Shown here piece after piece: positions 24,653 through 36,803 of a stretch of DNA of 64,000 nucleotides (within the stretch, counting starts at the first letter, position 1; each line of letters opens with the position of its first letter). The stretch lies in contig CANNZV010001107.1 in the NCBI GenBank assembly GCA_947561585.1, positions 1 through 64,000 on the forward strand, written 5' to 3'. The notes beneath the pieces were generated by a model. That model had not been told where the DNA came from and did not search any database. It was given only the letters and a program-made list of their open reading frames with translations. Origin of the DNA: Caprella mutica. Its lineage: Eukaryota; Arthropoda; Malacostraca; Amphipoda; Caprellidae. The position numbers and the translations under genes were made by a program.

Positions 24653-24659
24653 AATCTCT

Positions 24660-25460
24660 GTGGGAGAGTGGACAGTGGACACATTATGCAGAGTGGCCAA
24701 TCAAAAGAGTAAGGCTCATAACTTGGCAATAAACTCTCCATTTGTCTCTCCAACTATCTCCAAAAGAAGCTAAATTCCTCTTTAAAATGATCAAATTCTC
24801 ACAATTTCTCCAAAATTCCCAAGTAAAATAGTATTGCTCATAAGCTCTCCAAATTTCTCTCCAAAATGATCAAACTAGCAATATTCTCTCCAAAATAACA
24901 TTGTAAATGTAGCATAGGAGAAAAATGAATATTTCTTGCCTTTTGCAATTGGATGGCTCAAAATAACTGTCACAAACTCACCATTAAAATGGTTAGTTTG
25001 GACTTGCTTTATCACCTGACCACAGTGAAACATTTCTTAGCTGAATGTCCTAACCATCTCGAATCTAGAAGAAGATACTTCCCTACTACTGTTGGCTTGA
25101 ATAGTCACAGAGAGATTTTGAGAAATGTTTTGGGTGAAAAGGAGGGGGCTGTATTTGACATTGGTGGACTAGTTAACTTCTTGAGAGACTGTAATATTGA
25201 CATCAGACGTATATAAGGGAGGGAGAACCTGAAGAATGAATGATCTGCGGTGCGAAATGGCCACGTCGCTGAAGCACCATGAATTCTGGATACAACTAAC
25301 TAACTAACTATCACCTGACCAAAATTAAAAATAACATTATAGCATAAGCATAGGAAAAATCAGATATTTCTTTCCATTTACAATTGAAGGGCTCAAAACA
25401 GCTGTCATTAAATCGCCAATAAAATTGTGAGAAAGGACATGGTTTATTACCTGGCCCCAG
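24660..25460. repeat. 460-bp-family relatives, interrupted by a LINE insertion
   Basis: Blocks ctctccaaaatgatcaaa, aacattgtaaatgtagcata and ccttttgcaattggatggctc, and again 25330-25450 (attacaattgaagggctc, gtcattaaatcgcc), are reverse relatives of 21860-21990. A truncated LINE (25023-25308) is inserted within. There is no host gene. Confidence 0.6.
25023..25308 (+). mobile_element. 5'-truncated LINE insertion (286 bp) with 13-bp TSD
   Basis: The exact duplication TATCACCTGACCA flanks it at 25010-25022 and 25309-25321. The insert encodes a C-terminal tail, VKHFLAECPNHLESRRRYF...NIDIRRI, ending TAA near 25214. This is typical of the post-RT/RNase H end of I/Jockey-type LINEs (HFL.ECP motif). 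It finishes in an (AACT)n tail. The 3'-end-only structure with a TSD is the signature of target-primed reverse transcription. It is unrelated to the LINE at 22320-24652. Confidence 0.85.
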
Positions 25461-25533
25461 TCTGGATTTGGACATTTGGTGCACAGAGCTCTCCTCTGAT
25501 TTTTTCAAAATCTTGAAAACATCTCAATATTTT

Positions 25534-25733
25534 CCAGTCTGAAAAGAAGGTCTCCTCTGAGCCAGGATTTTCACAGAAATCCAGTCTGAAAGGAAGGTCT
25601 CCACAGACCCAGGATTATTTACAGAAATTGGGATTTGGGTGCAGCAAATCTGCAAATAACATAGGAACATAGGAATTAAATAGGACTTGGGTGTGGGATT
25701 AATCCACAAATCCTTCTATACTCTTCAGACTGG
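25534..25733. mobile_element. MITE family 5 (CCAGTCTGAAAAG ends), with exact 8-bp TSD
   Basis: The ends are CCAGTCTGAAAAG and CTCTTCAGACTGG. The exact duplication AATATTTT lies at 25526-25533 and 25734-25741. It matches 41012-41156 (aggattttt.acagaaat, gggatttgggtgcagc, taggaattaaataggacttg, ggattaatccacaaatcc), but its first ~52 bp are duplicated in tandem (second ccagtctgaaaggaaggtct), making it longer. Confidence 0.85.
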
Positions 25734-26188
25734 AATATTTTCCCTAACTTTTGTTAATCCTCCATTTTTCCCTTTCCTAACCTAAAATTAATGGTAATAT
25801 ATCACTAACCAAACTGTAGGAACTGGTGAACTGTTCTCAAAGAAAAATTATTCATAAAATAGTCTCAATAGAAGAAGCACCTGCATCAGATTAAAAAGTT
25901 TAATGACATTTTCAAGTCAAAAATCTTCACCTGGTGACCTGAGAGTTAAATTCCTTTTTTTGGTACTTGCCTGTTATTTCCCTGCAACTTCCATTTTAAT
26001 AAAAATAATATTTGTTCTCCATGTATTTTGGATACTGATTTTATTGAAACAAATGTATTAAAGGACCTAAATTTATTGAAACGTGATTTTTTACTATTAT
26101 GTTGGTGGATATAATAATTAAAATTCAGCAAATGAATTGCTTTAAATACATTATCACCCTATATATTTTAAGATGATTAATGCCAAAG

Positions 26189-26532
26189 CAGGGCAGCGGA
26201 GTCGGTACATAAAATGTCTCCAACTCAGACTCCTTTATTTTGAATTTATCGACTCCGGCTCCTTTATAAAGAATTTCTCCGACTGCAACAAACAGTTTTA
26301 CAGTATTTTAATAAGCAATATTGACTCATTTGAATGTTTAGACTTCAAATATTCATTTAATTCATATCTATGAGCAGTTATTAGTTCTTACGAGATATTT
26401 AACATGATGATCAACAAATAAAATGGATCTAAATATTTTTGACTTGTATCTATAGCTTGGAGTCGGTACAAATTTTTGACTCCTGACTCCGACTCCACTA
26501 AAAAAAGCTTCGACTCAGATTCCACAGCCCTG
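26189..26532. mobile_element. hAT-type MITE of the CAGGGCTGTGGAGTCGG kind
   Basis: The left end is CAGGGCAGCGGAGTCGGTAC and the right end gactcagattccacagccctg, with repeated gtcgg/gactcc words inside. The flanks TGCCAAAG (26181-26188) and CGCCAAAG (26533-26540) are an 8-bp duplication with one change. The end sequence and 8-bp TSD are those of the hAT elements with CAGGGCTGTGGAGTCGGAGT termini found in many animals. No transposase is present. Confidence 0.85.
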
Positions 26533-26540
26533 CGCCAAAG

Positions 26541-27424
26541 GAAACTCGGCTAAATAGCAATCTAGCTAGCTGTTCAAGTATCTCACGATTAGTTCCTCAT
26601 TGCCTCTTGTTTTAATATTTTATGCATTTCTCTTCACTGTCAATTTTTTGGACGAGTGTCTATAAATAATCCATATCTTTTCTTGAATGAACAAAGGGGT
26701 GAGAGAGAATAGAACTAGCTTAATCTGTAGTCACAATACTTGGAAAAAATTCTTAATTTAAAAAAACAGTTGAAATAAGAAATCACAGGGAGACAGCAGG
26801 GAAGTAGCTTTTTTAAATATCTTGAATCATCAAATGTGGCAATGGGGGCTGAGTTCAGCAAACTTGGAGACAAATTCATTTTCTCACAACACCGGTGACT
26901 GTGCTGTCATTCTTTGAAACTTGGCAACTTTGTAGTTAGAAGAGGTGAAAAGTTGTAAAATGTGCAATAACCAGTACATTACTCGTAAACTAATCATGAA
27001 GCATTCACATAAAGCATAACTGATGTGATTCATGTGAGAGAAACTAATTTTATTGGATTATATGCAAATTTATCCCTTCAGAATTAATTGTTTATTTTTT
27101 ATTTTCATAAGAGAAACTGTATCAATTATACCAAAAATGAAAGAATCTAATGACCTGTTCACTTTTTATTTGGCACAAATATAAAAATCTACTTTTAGGT
27201 AACTTGTTCAAAATGTGGAAAAGAACAGCACTGTTGGACATGTGTGAATGAGAGAAGGGCCTGGCAGTTTTGATGAGGCCATTGACTAAGATGGGAGATG
27301 TAGTACATCAAGGCCACTGTTATTTTTTTTATTTTATAAGACATTATTTTTCCATTAAAAACAAATTTTTTTTCACTTTCCAGTCTCCATTTTTCACCTT
27401 CAATATATTTACTGATGACTCCAT
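26541..27424. other. Intergenic AT-rich DNA, nothing recognised
   Basis: No coding, RNA or clear repeat signal was found between the hAT element and the next repeat remnant. Confidence 0.4.
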
Positions 27425-27565
27425 ACCAGTCTGCAAAGTATACACAATTAGTCTCCAGATATTTAATTTTTGGGGCAATTTGTCTCCATAGATTTTAAAA
27501 ATTTTCTCCGTAATGGCCAAAAATCTCAAAATACTCTCCAATAATTATCTACATGTGAACACAGG
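27425..27565. repeat. 460-bp-family remnant (CCAGTCTGCAAAG end)
   Basis: It begins ccagtctgcaaagtatac and shows tctccagatatttaattttt, caatttgtctccat, ttctccgtaatggcc and ctccaataattatctacatg, parallel to the 21838-22297 family. The other terminus is not readable. Confidence 0.55.
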
Positions 27566-27682
27566 AATTAAATGGAAAATTGTTGATGGATATTACAGAA
27601 GGCCAATTTCAAGGCCTCGGCAGTTTCAGGATAATCTTCACGCATCTTTTGGCAGACTGTACTCCATAGTTCCTGCAGCTTC

Positions 27683-27809
27683 CCTCTGCCAATCTGTCTA
27701 TGACATTCAATTTACTATTAATGATAATTTGTCTAGAATTCATCACTGGCTATGTGTAAATGAAATCAAACTTGATGTAGATAAAAGTTATATCTTGTGT
27801 TTGAGGTGA
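27683..27809 (+). pseudogene. Small LINE reverse-transcriptase fragment
   Basis: The translated segment INDNLSRIHHWLCVNEIKLD and the following VDKSYILCL matches the region just after the FADD box of CR1/L2-type reverse transcriptases (helix, W, NKL..N..K pattern). Only about 40 residues remain, with no FADD and no downstream part. Confidence 0.5.
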
Positions 27810-28098
27810 GCTCAGCTTGCTTTGATCAGTTAGAGGTAAGTGTGTAATGTTTGTCAAATATCTTTGTGTTTTTTATCTATATGTATAGAGTTATGCCATA
27901 TTATAAAATTGGAATTCCTGATTGGAGGCCTTCTTAAAATCATAAATATGTAATTTTTTAAATATGGGTAGCTACTTGGAATTAGTTAGCTATATTAAAA
28001 AAAAAATATTATTAAGTTATTTCTTTCTCTTGTTATCCAATGATCATTTAATATTACTTACAGATTCACTTATTGTTCATTTGAAGTAAATTAATAAA

Positions 28099-31000
28099 AT
28101 GAAAGACATGGATGATGATAATAGTGCTGGCTCTTCTAAAGATGTGAAACCTTTGGAAGGGTCTTCCCCGTCAACAGGTAGAAAGAGAGACAGAGAGGTA
28201 ACTACTGATTGATTTTCTGATATATTGAAATGCTTATCAACGTTAACCCTTTAAGGAATACTGTTGTTTTGGGAGGACATTTTAAATAACGTTAAATAAT
28301 TTTTAATTTCATTCATCATATTCTAGCAAGTAGCAATAAGAAACACACAAATAAATGTAGGCTGTGATACAATGATATTATATTTTGAACCACCCAATGT
28401 TCTTCCTTAAGGACATAAGACTTTAGAAAAATTAAAAAGTTATTTTTTTAACATTCTTTCATACAATCTAGCTATGTAATATTGATTTATCAAAAAAAAA
28501 ATTGGGGGTTGCGATATATCTTGGGTGCTAAAGGTGCTAAAATTAAGTTGTAGGTAATGATAAGTTAGCTGTATCCTAGCCTATTTCTCTGTTTATTTTT
28601 CAGACACAGAGTGATTGTGAAGCCATGTCCTATGAAAGTTCAGATAATGATAGTAATGAAAGCACGAAAAAGAAGAGAAAGAACAGATTCACTCCTACCA
28701 AATCCAAACCTGAATTGAAAAGTGATAAAAGTTCATCAGATGTAAAAAGTGTTCAGGAATCCTCTATGAAATGTGCCTGTTCTAGTTCAGGTGACCTAGA
28801 AGATGAATCCAAGAAATCAGAGGATGGAGGTTTAGGCACCACAGCTTCTTCAAATATGGATGTTGCTGATCAGGGAAATCCATCCACAAGTTCAGCAAAC
28901 TCTAGCCAACCAACTAGAAGGAGGTATAGAATTCGAACAGTGGAAAGTTCTGATTCTGAGAATGAAAATGAAGAGGAAAACCATTCTGCTAGTGAACTTA
29001 CAGGTGGTAAGTAGCTAATCAATTTAAGCTTGATAATGATGTTTTTTGCTAATTTTAACTTTTTTGTAATATTTGCTCTTTATTTCATTTATTATTTACA
29101 GGTGAAAATGCTGAGGAGAATAGAAGCAGTCCTCTCAATGATAGTGCATCAAATGCTTCTTCAGCTGAAGAGTATGATGTGGAATTTTCTGATAGAGAAA
29201 GAACAGGTAGACGGTTGAGGAATTTCTTGCGTGGAAGATCTGTTAGCAGCAATTCTTCTGAGGAGAGCTCTGAAGAAGAAGACTCCGATAGTGATGTTGA
29301 AAATGATGATCAGGATATTCCAAATCAAATAAAAGAGAAAGTCGAGAGTATAAATATAAAAGCGAGGCCCAAACATACATTCAATATTACCAGGGAGCTT
29401 CTTAACAGGCAATATGGAGGATTAGGTGTTATAGGTAAAAGAATACCCGGTGGTGGACAATCTCGATTTGGGTTACAATTTTCTGATAAGTTTTATAATT
29501 CATTGCATGTAGTTGAAAGATTAGAAGTATTACATAAACTGAAGCACCATAGGGGATGTGTGAATGCTGTTGGTTTCAATGAAAGTGGCTCTCTTCTTCT
29601 GAGTGGCTCTGATGATCTAAAAGTTGGTCTCTGGAACTGGAATAAGAATAAACTTATATCTTCTTTTACAACTGGACACAAAACAAATGTTTTCCAATGC
29701 AAGTTCTTCCCAGGTGGTGACGGAGATATTGTAACCAGTTCTAGAGATGGTCAGGTCAGGCATGGCATTTTAACCCCAGATGGTAATATGAAATCCATAT
29801 CAGTACTGGCAAAGCACGGTTCTGCTTGTCACAAGTTAGGACTCTCTGAATTCAATCCTAGTGTTGTTCTATCTGCGGGTGAAGGAGGTGAAGTTAAGGA
29901 ATCTGATATAAGAGCTAAAAATTCAAAAACCATTGCTGTAAATATGAATTCAGAGGGCAGAAAAGTGCCATTATATAGTTTACACAACAATCCTGTCAAC
30001 GAACATCAGTACTGTGTTAGTGGGCAAGATAAGTTCGTTTGTGTCTATGATAGGCGTATTACATCTGTGATAACACCCCCCGTACTAAAGTATGCTGCTG
30101 ATGATCTTATAGCTCGCAAAAGTTCCTCCAGTGTTACTTGTGCCGTTTATAGCAACAATGGAGATGCAATTTGTGCTTCCTATAATGAAGATGACATCTT
30201 CTTATTTGATACTAAGTTGCCTGACAGTAGTGCTCCAATCAAGAGATATTCTGGCCACAAGAATAGTGCCACTATCAAAGGAGTTAACATGTTTGGTCCT
30301 GATAGCAGGTTTATAATGTCAGGTAGTGACTGTGGCAATATATTCATTTGGGACAGAGAAACGGAGGCGATAGTTAATTGTATGAGAGGAGATGCATGCG
30401 GAGTAGTGAATGTACTGGAGTGGCACCCACATCTACCTGTACTGGCCTCCTCAGGACTCGATTCTGATGTTAAAGTCTGGCTACCATTGAAAACTTCTCC
30501 TCCTGATTTGAGCAACATCACCAAGGTAAGAGTTGTATAAGTAATTGAAGTGATAGCCCTAGAATACCTTCTACATATAATATTGTAAGTGTGTATATTC
30601 TTTTCCAGATTATCACCTCAAACTTGAACAAATTGAGAAGCCGCCGTACCTACTTGTACTCTCCATTCATTGCCAATAACATGTTAGAGATATTCCAGCG
30701 GATGAGAGTGAGTTAAATCCGTTGAAGTTCCTTTTTAGTTACTTTCCTAGCTGACAGTGTTTCGTTAGATCTATATTTAAATGAAAGTACTAGTTCTTAA
30801 ATATATGCTCCAGCTCTTTGACTTCATTTACTATTATTTGTAGTATTCTGTACATATTGAACTACCATAAGACATGTGACTAATGTCACCATGAGTTTAA
30901 AGAGGTAGTAGAAATGTTTCGATTTTTTGTTTGCATATCATTGTAGGTAGCTACTAGGTATATATAAATTTTATATGCATCTGAAGTATGAATATTTCAT

Positions 31001-31795
31001 GAAATGATTTTTTTTTCTATCTCGATGCAGTTCATATCCCAGTCATTAGAAATATAGTGCCATTGTATTGTCACGTGTTTATTTGAAGAGCTAATTAATT
31101 CAAGGCTCCATAGCTTAATCTCTGTTCTAGTTAGCTGATTATTATTTATTTTAGTTGGTATCCATGATACCTGCAGGTATCATGGATACCAACTAAAATA
31201 AATAATAATTTTATCGTTTTTCTCTAATTCTCGTGGAAAAAGTAGGAAGAGCTTAGCAAAAAGTCTGGTAAAAGACTTAAAAAACCCTACGTGTGTAGGA
31301 TTATTTTACTTTTTAATTCGATTTACAGTATGTGCCTAATCATTGTCATTTGACAACAAACATGATCGCTCACTTGTAAGCATACCTATTCATGGCATCC
31401 TTTTTAATTTTCTATCTTACAAAGACATTTCTAAGAGTAACAAATAGCTATACATTACTAATGTTGCTTAATTAAATCATCTGAATAGATTTATTGCCAA
31501 TGGGTTGTGAAAATTTATTTTGACACTACTGCCACTGAATATTGATAGGTTTCACCTTTATGTCCTTAATATGCCTAGAATTTTTTGAAGCAAATGTTAA
31601 TTTTGTATTTAATTCAATTATTAACCAATTGTGAGACTGGAATTAAAGTTTAGAGAAAGAAGTTCCATTCACTTTGTTTCTTTTCAGAACTTCCATGGAA
31701 ATGATATTGAAGAAGATCTCAACAATAGTGATGAAGGGGAAGAGGATGATGATGAAGACCTGAATGAAGTGGGGATGCCTTGTGAGCTACAGTGA
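28099..31795 (+). CDS. DCAF8: DCAF8-like WD40 protein, DDB1-CUL4 substrate receptor (5 exons, complete)
   Basis: Exons: 28099-28197, 28604-29006, 29102-30525, 30609-30707, 31688-31795. Phases are consistent, giving 710 aa. Residues 1-300 are acidic and Ser-rich (ESSDNDSNES, SSEESSEEEDSDSD) and look disordered. WD40 repeats run from about 308 to 630: HRGCVNAVGFNESGSLLLSG then DDLKVGLWNW, GHKTNVFQCKFFPG, EFNPSVVLSAGEGG, FVCVYDRR, GHKNSATIKGVNMFG and GLDSDVKVWLP. The DxR dipeptides in SDIRAK and VYDRR sit where the WDXR/DWD motifs that contact DDB1 lie in this family. The tail is acidic (DEGEEDDDEDLNE). Family role: substrate receptor of a CUL4-DDB1 ubiquitin ligase, nuclear and cytoplasmic. The repeat order and the conserved tail LRSRRTYLYSP favour DCAF8 over other DCAFs. 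The symbol is given by family. Start: the first ATG after the stop codons upstream. Confidence 0.85.
31138..31209. repeat. 72-bp perfect palindrome in DCAF8 intron 4
   Basis: The arms are perfectly complementary over 36 bp each, about a central CCTGCAGG (PstI core at 31171-31176), with ttagttggtatccatgatac on the left and its complement on the right. No spacer is present. It abuts the half-copy of the element at 31210-31310. Confidence 0.9.
31210..31310. mobile_element. Half copy of the MITE seen at 61058-61230
   Basis: The order ctctaattctcgtgg, aaaaagtaggaagagcttag, caaaaagtctgg and aaaagacttaaaaaacccta, then cgtgtgtag, matches the right arm and loop of the 61-kb element. The left arm is missing and is replaced by the palindrome. 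Confidence 0.65.
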
Positions 31796-33513
31796 ACAAC
31801 AACTACCACCTTGTGAAATGTAATTTTCATAAATAATTAATGTGTTGATTTATTATTTTAATTTTTGATGATTGTTTCATCATTTTCTTCCTTTCCTTTT
31901 GATTTCTTTTTAATAGTAAGATAAGATTATGTAAAACTGTATTCATTGCCATTGAAATTACTATTCGGATAGATAAGTGTCTATCTGTCTCTACGTCATC
32001 CTCGAATGTTTGCTTCTAATGAGAAATTAAGTCATCTATTATATATACTGTCACCAGGTAACCATTTTGAAAGTTTTTTACATATTTCTCATCATAAATA
32101 ACAAATTTTCTTAGAATATTGGGAGATCTTTGATGATAATAATTAGTTGGTGGTTAAATATGTATTTGTGGTAATTTATCTCTTATACAATTTTTATTTG
32201 AGTCTTTTTTATAATTGGCTACTATTTTCTTTGCCTTATTACATTTTGAATTATGTACTAATTTAGTGCTTATAAATTAATCAAATGAAACAATCCCATA
32301 AATTTTCAGTAACTCAAGAAAGAAAACTAGTTGATTTTAATTATTTCAGTAGTTTTCTTTTTACATATTATTTATTCACTTCCATTGTGGGTACCTGCAG
32401 TTTGATGGACAATAGTAATTTATGATTACTGGGAATAAGTAATTTTTCACATCAACTAAATTTTTCTAGTATCCTTTAAATGTAAAATATTGTTGATAAT
32501 GTAAATGAAGTAGAAGATTAGCTCTATATTATATGTGATATTTAGTCATGAGTTGGGGGACTTATGATGTATCTATAAGTTGTGATGTTATTTAATAATG
32601 GACTTATATATACCTATATTCTTGATATATAATAGTGAAAATCAGAGTAAACTCATGACAGTAGAAATATATATCTGGTATTTGTCTATTGAAATTTGGC
32701 TAATAATCTTCAGGCATAATGTAAGGGATGAATTAATGTTTGGGTTCCTTTGAAATTATTCAAGTTTATGACAGAGTAGCTAACGAAAGGAAGATAATGG
32801 ACATGTTTTCAAAATCTTCACAGATGAAGTTTTTGAATCAATGTATTTTTGTTTTGTAATAAAAAATGGAATTTTACTGAAGATTGCTTCTATTCTTTCA
32901 ATAATATATAACTTGCTACTTAGATTCAGCAGTTAAAAGAATTAAATCTTTTATCCCAGATTTTAAAGGTCCCTCCACTCTAATATTTTACCTATTTATT
33001 AGAACTAAGAATAATGAATATGAAACTGCAAACCATTTCAAATTTGGGGTTTCATATTTTTTATTGCAATTTAATTTGTTCTGGTGCTTTTGCTTCTACC
33101 CTCTGAATTTCAAGTAGAGAAAATGATCAAAATATCTATGAATTATTCAAAACTATGATAAAGCTTTTAGACATGTTATAGATGGCTACCTATACCGTTA
33201 CCCTAAAATAATTAGGCACATTAAATACCTAATTACCATAAAAATTACGATAGCACTGGCTAAAGCTCCCTTATTTCGTTCTGGATCTTCCATTCAATCT
33301 AATAGAAATGTCTGACAATTTCAATTATGAAGCAAATACTTTATCAATTTCATTTATGTTCACTGTGATATGTTACATAGGTAACCTTACTAAATTTAAA
33401 GTATTTCTAGAAAAAATTAATTTACAGCGGAGGAGACCCTTAGAAGTTTCTTCACGAACATCAGTGTTGTCTAGTGCTTCTTGTCAGTTGAAAAAAATAT
33501 ATGAAGTTACTTT
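31796..33513. other. DCAF8 3' UTR and intergenic DNA
   Basis: AT-rich, with no other gene. Poly(A)-type AATAAA words occur, the clearest at 32858-32863 in a gttttgtaataaaa context. A solitary aaaggtccctcc word at about 32966 resembles the foldback terminus downstream. Confidence 0.4.
32858..32863 (+). terminator. Candidate poly(A) signal for DCAF8
   Basis: AATAAA about 1060 nt after the DCAF8 stop on the coding strand. Earlier AT-rich variants exist, so the choice is uncertain. Confidence 0.3.
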
Positions 33514-34725
33514 AAAGGTCCTCTCCAGGCTCCGGGAAAAAAATGAGTTTATAAAATAGTATTATAGAACTAAGGTCTACGATCATTATTCTGCAAACCG
33601 GATACAATTCGGTTCAGTATATATTATAAAATTAGTTTTTAAAGTTTTTTAATACTTTGTGAGCAACAATTGAGCGAATCACTAATCTGATGCTCAAGAA
33701 GTAGATTGTACACTCTTTGTTATGATTACAAATTTGAATTTTATAAACAAACCATGCGTTTTCGGCTTTTATTTTAATTATTTTAGATATTAATTGTTTC
33801 CTAAAGTATATAAACGTTTCTATTATAAGTTCATTCAATTTTATACCTTTACACCAATATTAAATAGATTTATTAAACCTAATACCTAGTTGACAATCAA
33901 AACAAATGGTGTATATTCTTTTTCTTCAGGCTGAAAATTTCTTAAATTAGTAAGTCGGAAGTAAAATAGGTTTTGTAGAGTTTTGATTATAAAAATCTTT
34001 AAAAGCATATAAAATTAAAAATATGCTACCAAATTCGATGCGGTTTGCAGCAAAATGATAAGAAACATTAGCCTCGTCGAATAAAGCAATAAAAATATTT
34101 GCTTGGAGGGGACCTTTAAAGGTCCTCTCCAAGCAAATTTTTTTATTACTTAAATCAACGAGGCTAAGGTTTATCATTTTATTGCAAACCCCATAAAATT
34201 TGGTAGCAGATTATTAATTTTATATGCTTTTAAAGTTTTTTAAAATCCAAACTCTACAAAACCTATTTTACTTCAGACTTTCTAATTTTCAGTCTGAAGA
34301 ATGTACACCATTTGTTTTGATTGTCAACTAGGTATTTGGTTTAATAAATCTATATTATTCGTTTAAAGGTTTAAATTTGGATTAACTTATTACAGAAACG
34401 TTTATATACTTTTAGAAACAATTACTATCTTAAAAGAAGGCCAAAAACGTATTGTATGTTTAAAAATCTAAATTTGAAATCAAAACAAAGAGTGTACAAT
34501 CTTCTTTTTCGGCGTCAGGTTAGTGATTCGCTCAATTGTTTCTCACAGAGTATTAAAAAACTTTAAAAGCAAATAAAATATATACTGAACCGAATTGTAT
34601 GCGGTTTGCGGAATAATGATCGTTTATGCGGAATAATGATTAATAATATTATTTTTATCGTATACCTTAGTTCTATTATATTATGTAATAAACTCATTTT
34701 TTTCCGGAGCCTGGAGAGGACCTTT
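33514..34725. mobile_element. 1.2-kb foldback: two head-to-head copies of an AAAGGTCCTCTCC-ended element
   Basis: The left unit (33514-34117) and right unit (34118-34725) are inverted copies of about 604 and 608 bp with high similarity along their length (ccggag.ctggagaggacc ends, gcggtttgc, gaattgtat, gagcgaatcactaa, tttggtttaataaatct). The centre is gacctttaaaggtc. Each unit has TIRs: AAAGGTCCTCTCCAGG outer and GCTTGGAGGGGACCTTT inner. No ORF above background. Confidence 0.8.
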
Positions 34726-36803
34726 GAAACAGACACGTTTACACAAGTCAGGCTCGGTACCATATTTTCAAAGTGCTACAAAAGTACTGAGAGGAGGTTA
34801 CTATTCAGTAGTCCCGACACTTTTGAAGTGTGCAGTACAACAAACAACTTTGAATGATGAAATCAAATGAGGGATTGCATCATAAATTAATATTAGAAAT
34901 AGAGTAATATAAAATTTAAAAAATGAAAGAAGTGAAAAATTATTTCATTATTTAGATTAGGTACTAATTTAGTATACCTATTTAATCATACTTTTTATTT
35001 TAATCAAAAAATAACACAGAAAGATGTAACTGTCGGACAACTGGCACGTCACCCTGAGAGGACACCGTCAAGGATGCGTGTGAACAAGCTTCAACGTGTA
35101 TTTTCTATTTTAAGTGGAGACTAGTTTCTTTTTAAACTTCCTTGTATTAACTATTTGAGGCTGTTCAATTTTTCAACAAATAGTCTATGGTAAGTCTAAA
35201 TACATTTTTCAGTTGATCAGGTATTATAAGCAGTATCTTTTGTCTTCAATATTGCCTTTGGTAGCAGAGTCTTGGCCCGTAGGCTCAAGACAAGGACAGA
35301 GTGGATAATGAAAAAATACGTTCATTGGGCCCTGAACTGTTCTAATTTGAATATTTTTTTCTATTTTAATGCTACCTACAGTTTTAAGAGAATAACACTA
35401 GGGGTTATTGCTCTAAAACTAAGAAGTCTTTAGATTTTTGAGATGGTAAGATTTTTTCATAGATTTTAACTCTTCGCACAATTAGATGGGAAATTACGAA
35501 TTAGTGCCGCTTTCACCGGGTTTCGAAACTTTTTTAGTTACATTTTGGCAATCGACTACTACCAAGTACATTGTTTCAGATGACTTTTCTTGAGGGCTAC
35601 TTTCTTTCAAGACTTCTTAAAGGTACTTAGCATTTAATTTCAGTTTGATGTTAGTGGTCTTTGGTTCCTAAGCAGATGTTCAACTCCCTAGGCCTAATAT
35701 ATTGATTATTCATTTTGGAAAAGCTAATCACACTGAACTTAAGACGAAAATGTATTTAGTTGGTTTAAGTTCCAAAACTGAAATTATTGAATGGCTCATC
35801 CACTTTTTAAATCCATGCATATCTCCTGAGATATGATGCTATCTGAGTACACAATAGAGTAATATCCAATTGTAATAGGATGAGAGAAACTCCGAATGTT
35901 ACCGGTCACTTTAGTAGAACTACTTATCGCGATACAAATAGACTACCACCTAAAATAGAGCTACCGAGCTCAGTACTTAGTCAACACTACCAGTTGGTTA
36001 TCAGTTATTATATTGAGAAATATTAAGGAGCGCAGTTATACTCTTTGTTGGCAATTTTCTTTTCTTTCATTTCAGTTTAAACTCTTGAGAAGACAAGAAA
36101 AACAATGTATTGGTTTGTCAACTTGCAAAGTATAAATACCCTCTTCAAATAAACTACCAGTGTAGTTTAAATCCTTCCTCCCAACTGGAAAGGAATGCTG
36201 CAACTATTGTATATCATGTTCACAATTTCAAGGAAAATAGATATGAATTAAATACATTTAATAGTTAAAACAGTGAGCAAACACAGCACTACAAATTCAA
36301 AGGAAAAACTAACTTAGTTATAGTATCATTGATCTGGTAGACGCTCTATAATGGTGACCTTTTCATGATTATTTTAAAGATGCAGAGGTTAAAACTGAGA
36401 ACAGGACATTAACATGCTCCGATATAGAAAATAGGAAACCAATAAGAGCAGCAAATCTACACGGTGAAGAGTCTTATACAAATTAGACAACTTAAGAGTA
36501 CGTGGTAAAATGGTGAAAATGGAGGTTTGTGTTGTGTGAACACTACCATAGATCACAGTATTTGCTGCCCCTAACTCTCGCATATTATATCCAAGGGACC
36601 AGCACATCTTTATCTACCATCAACTTCTCAGCTATGTTCAATTGAAATACTTAACTAATTAGATTTTATCATCAGTCTTTCAAAGGAACACAAAGGTTCT
36701 AATCATGCAAATTAACACATATTGTTTTTAAGTTCTATCATTATTTACTATCCAAGTGAACATTTCCATGAATTGAATCAATTTCCATATTTCTCCTAAG
36801 TTC
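34726..36803. other. Intergenic DNA and probable 3' UTR of the minus-strand E2 gene
   Basis: No coding signal on either strand. The part next to 36804 is expected to carry the 3' UTR of UBE2G1; no convincing poly(A) signal was singled out. Confidence 0.4.
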
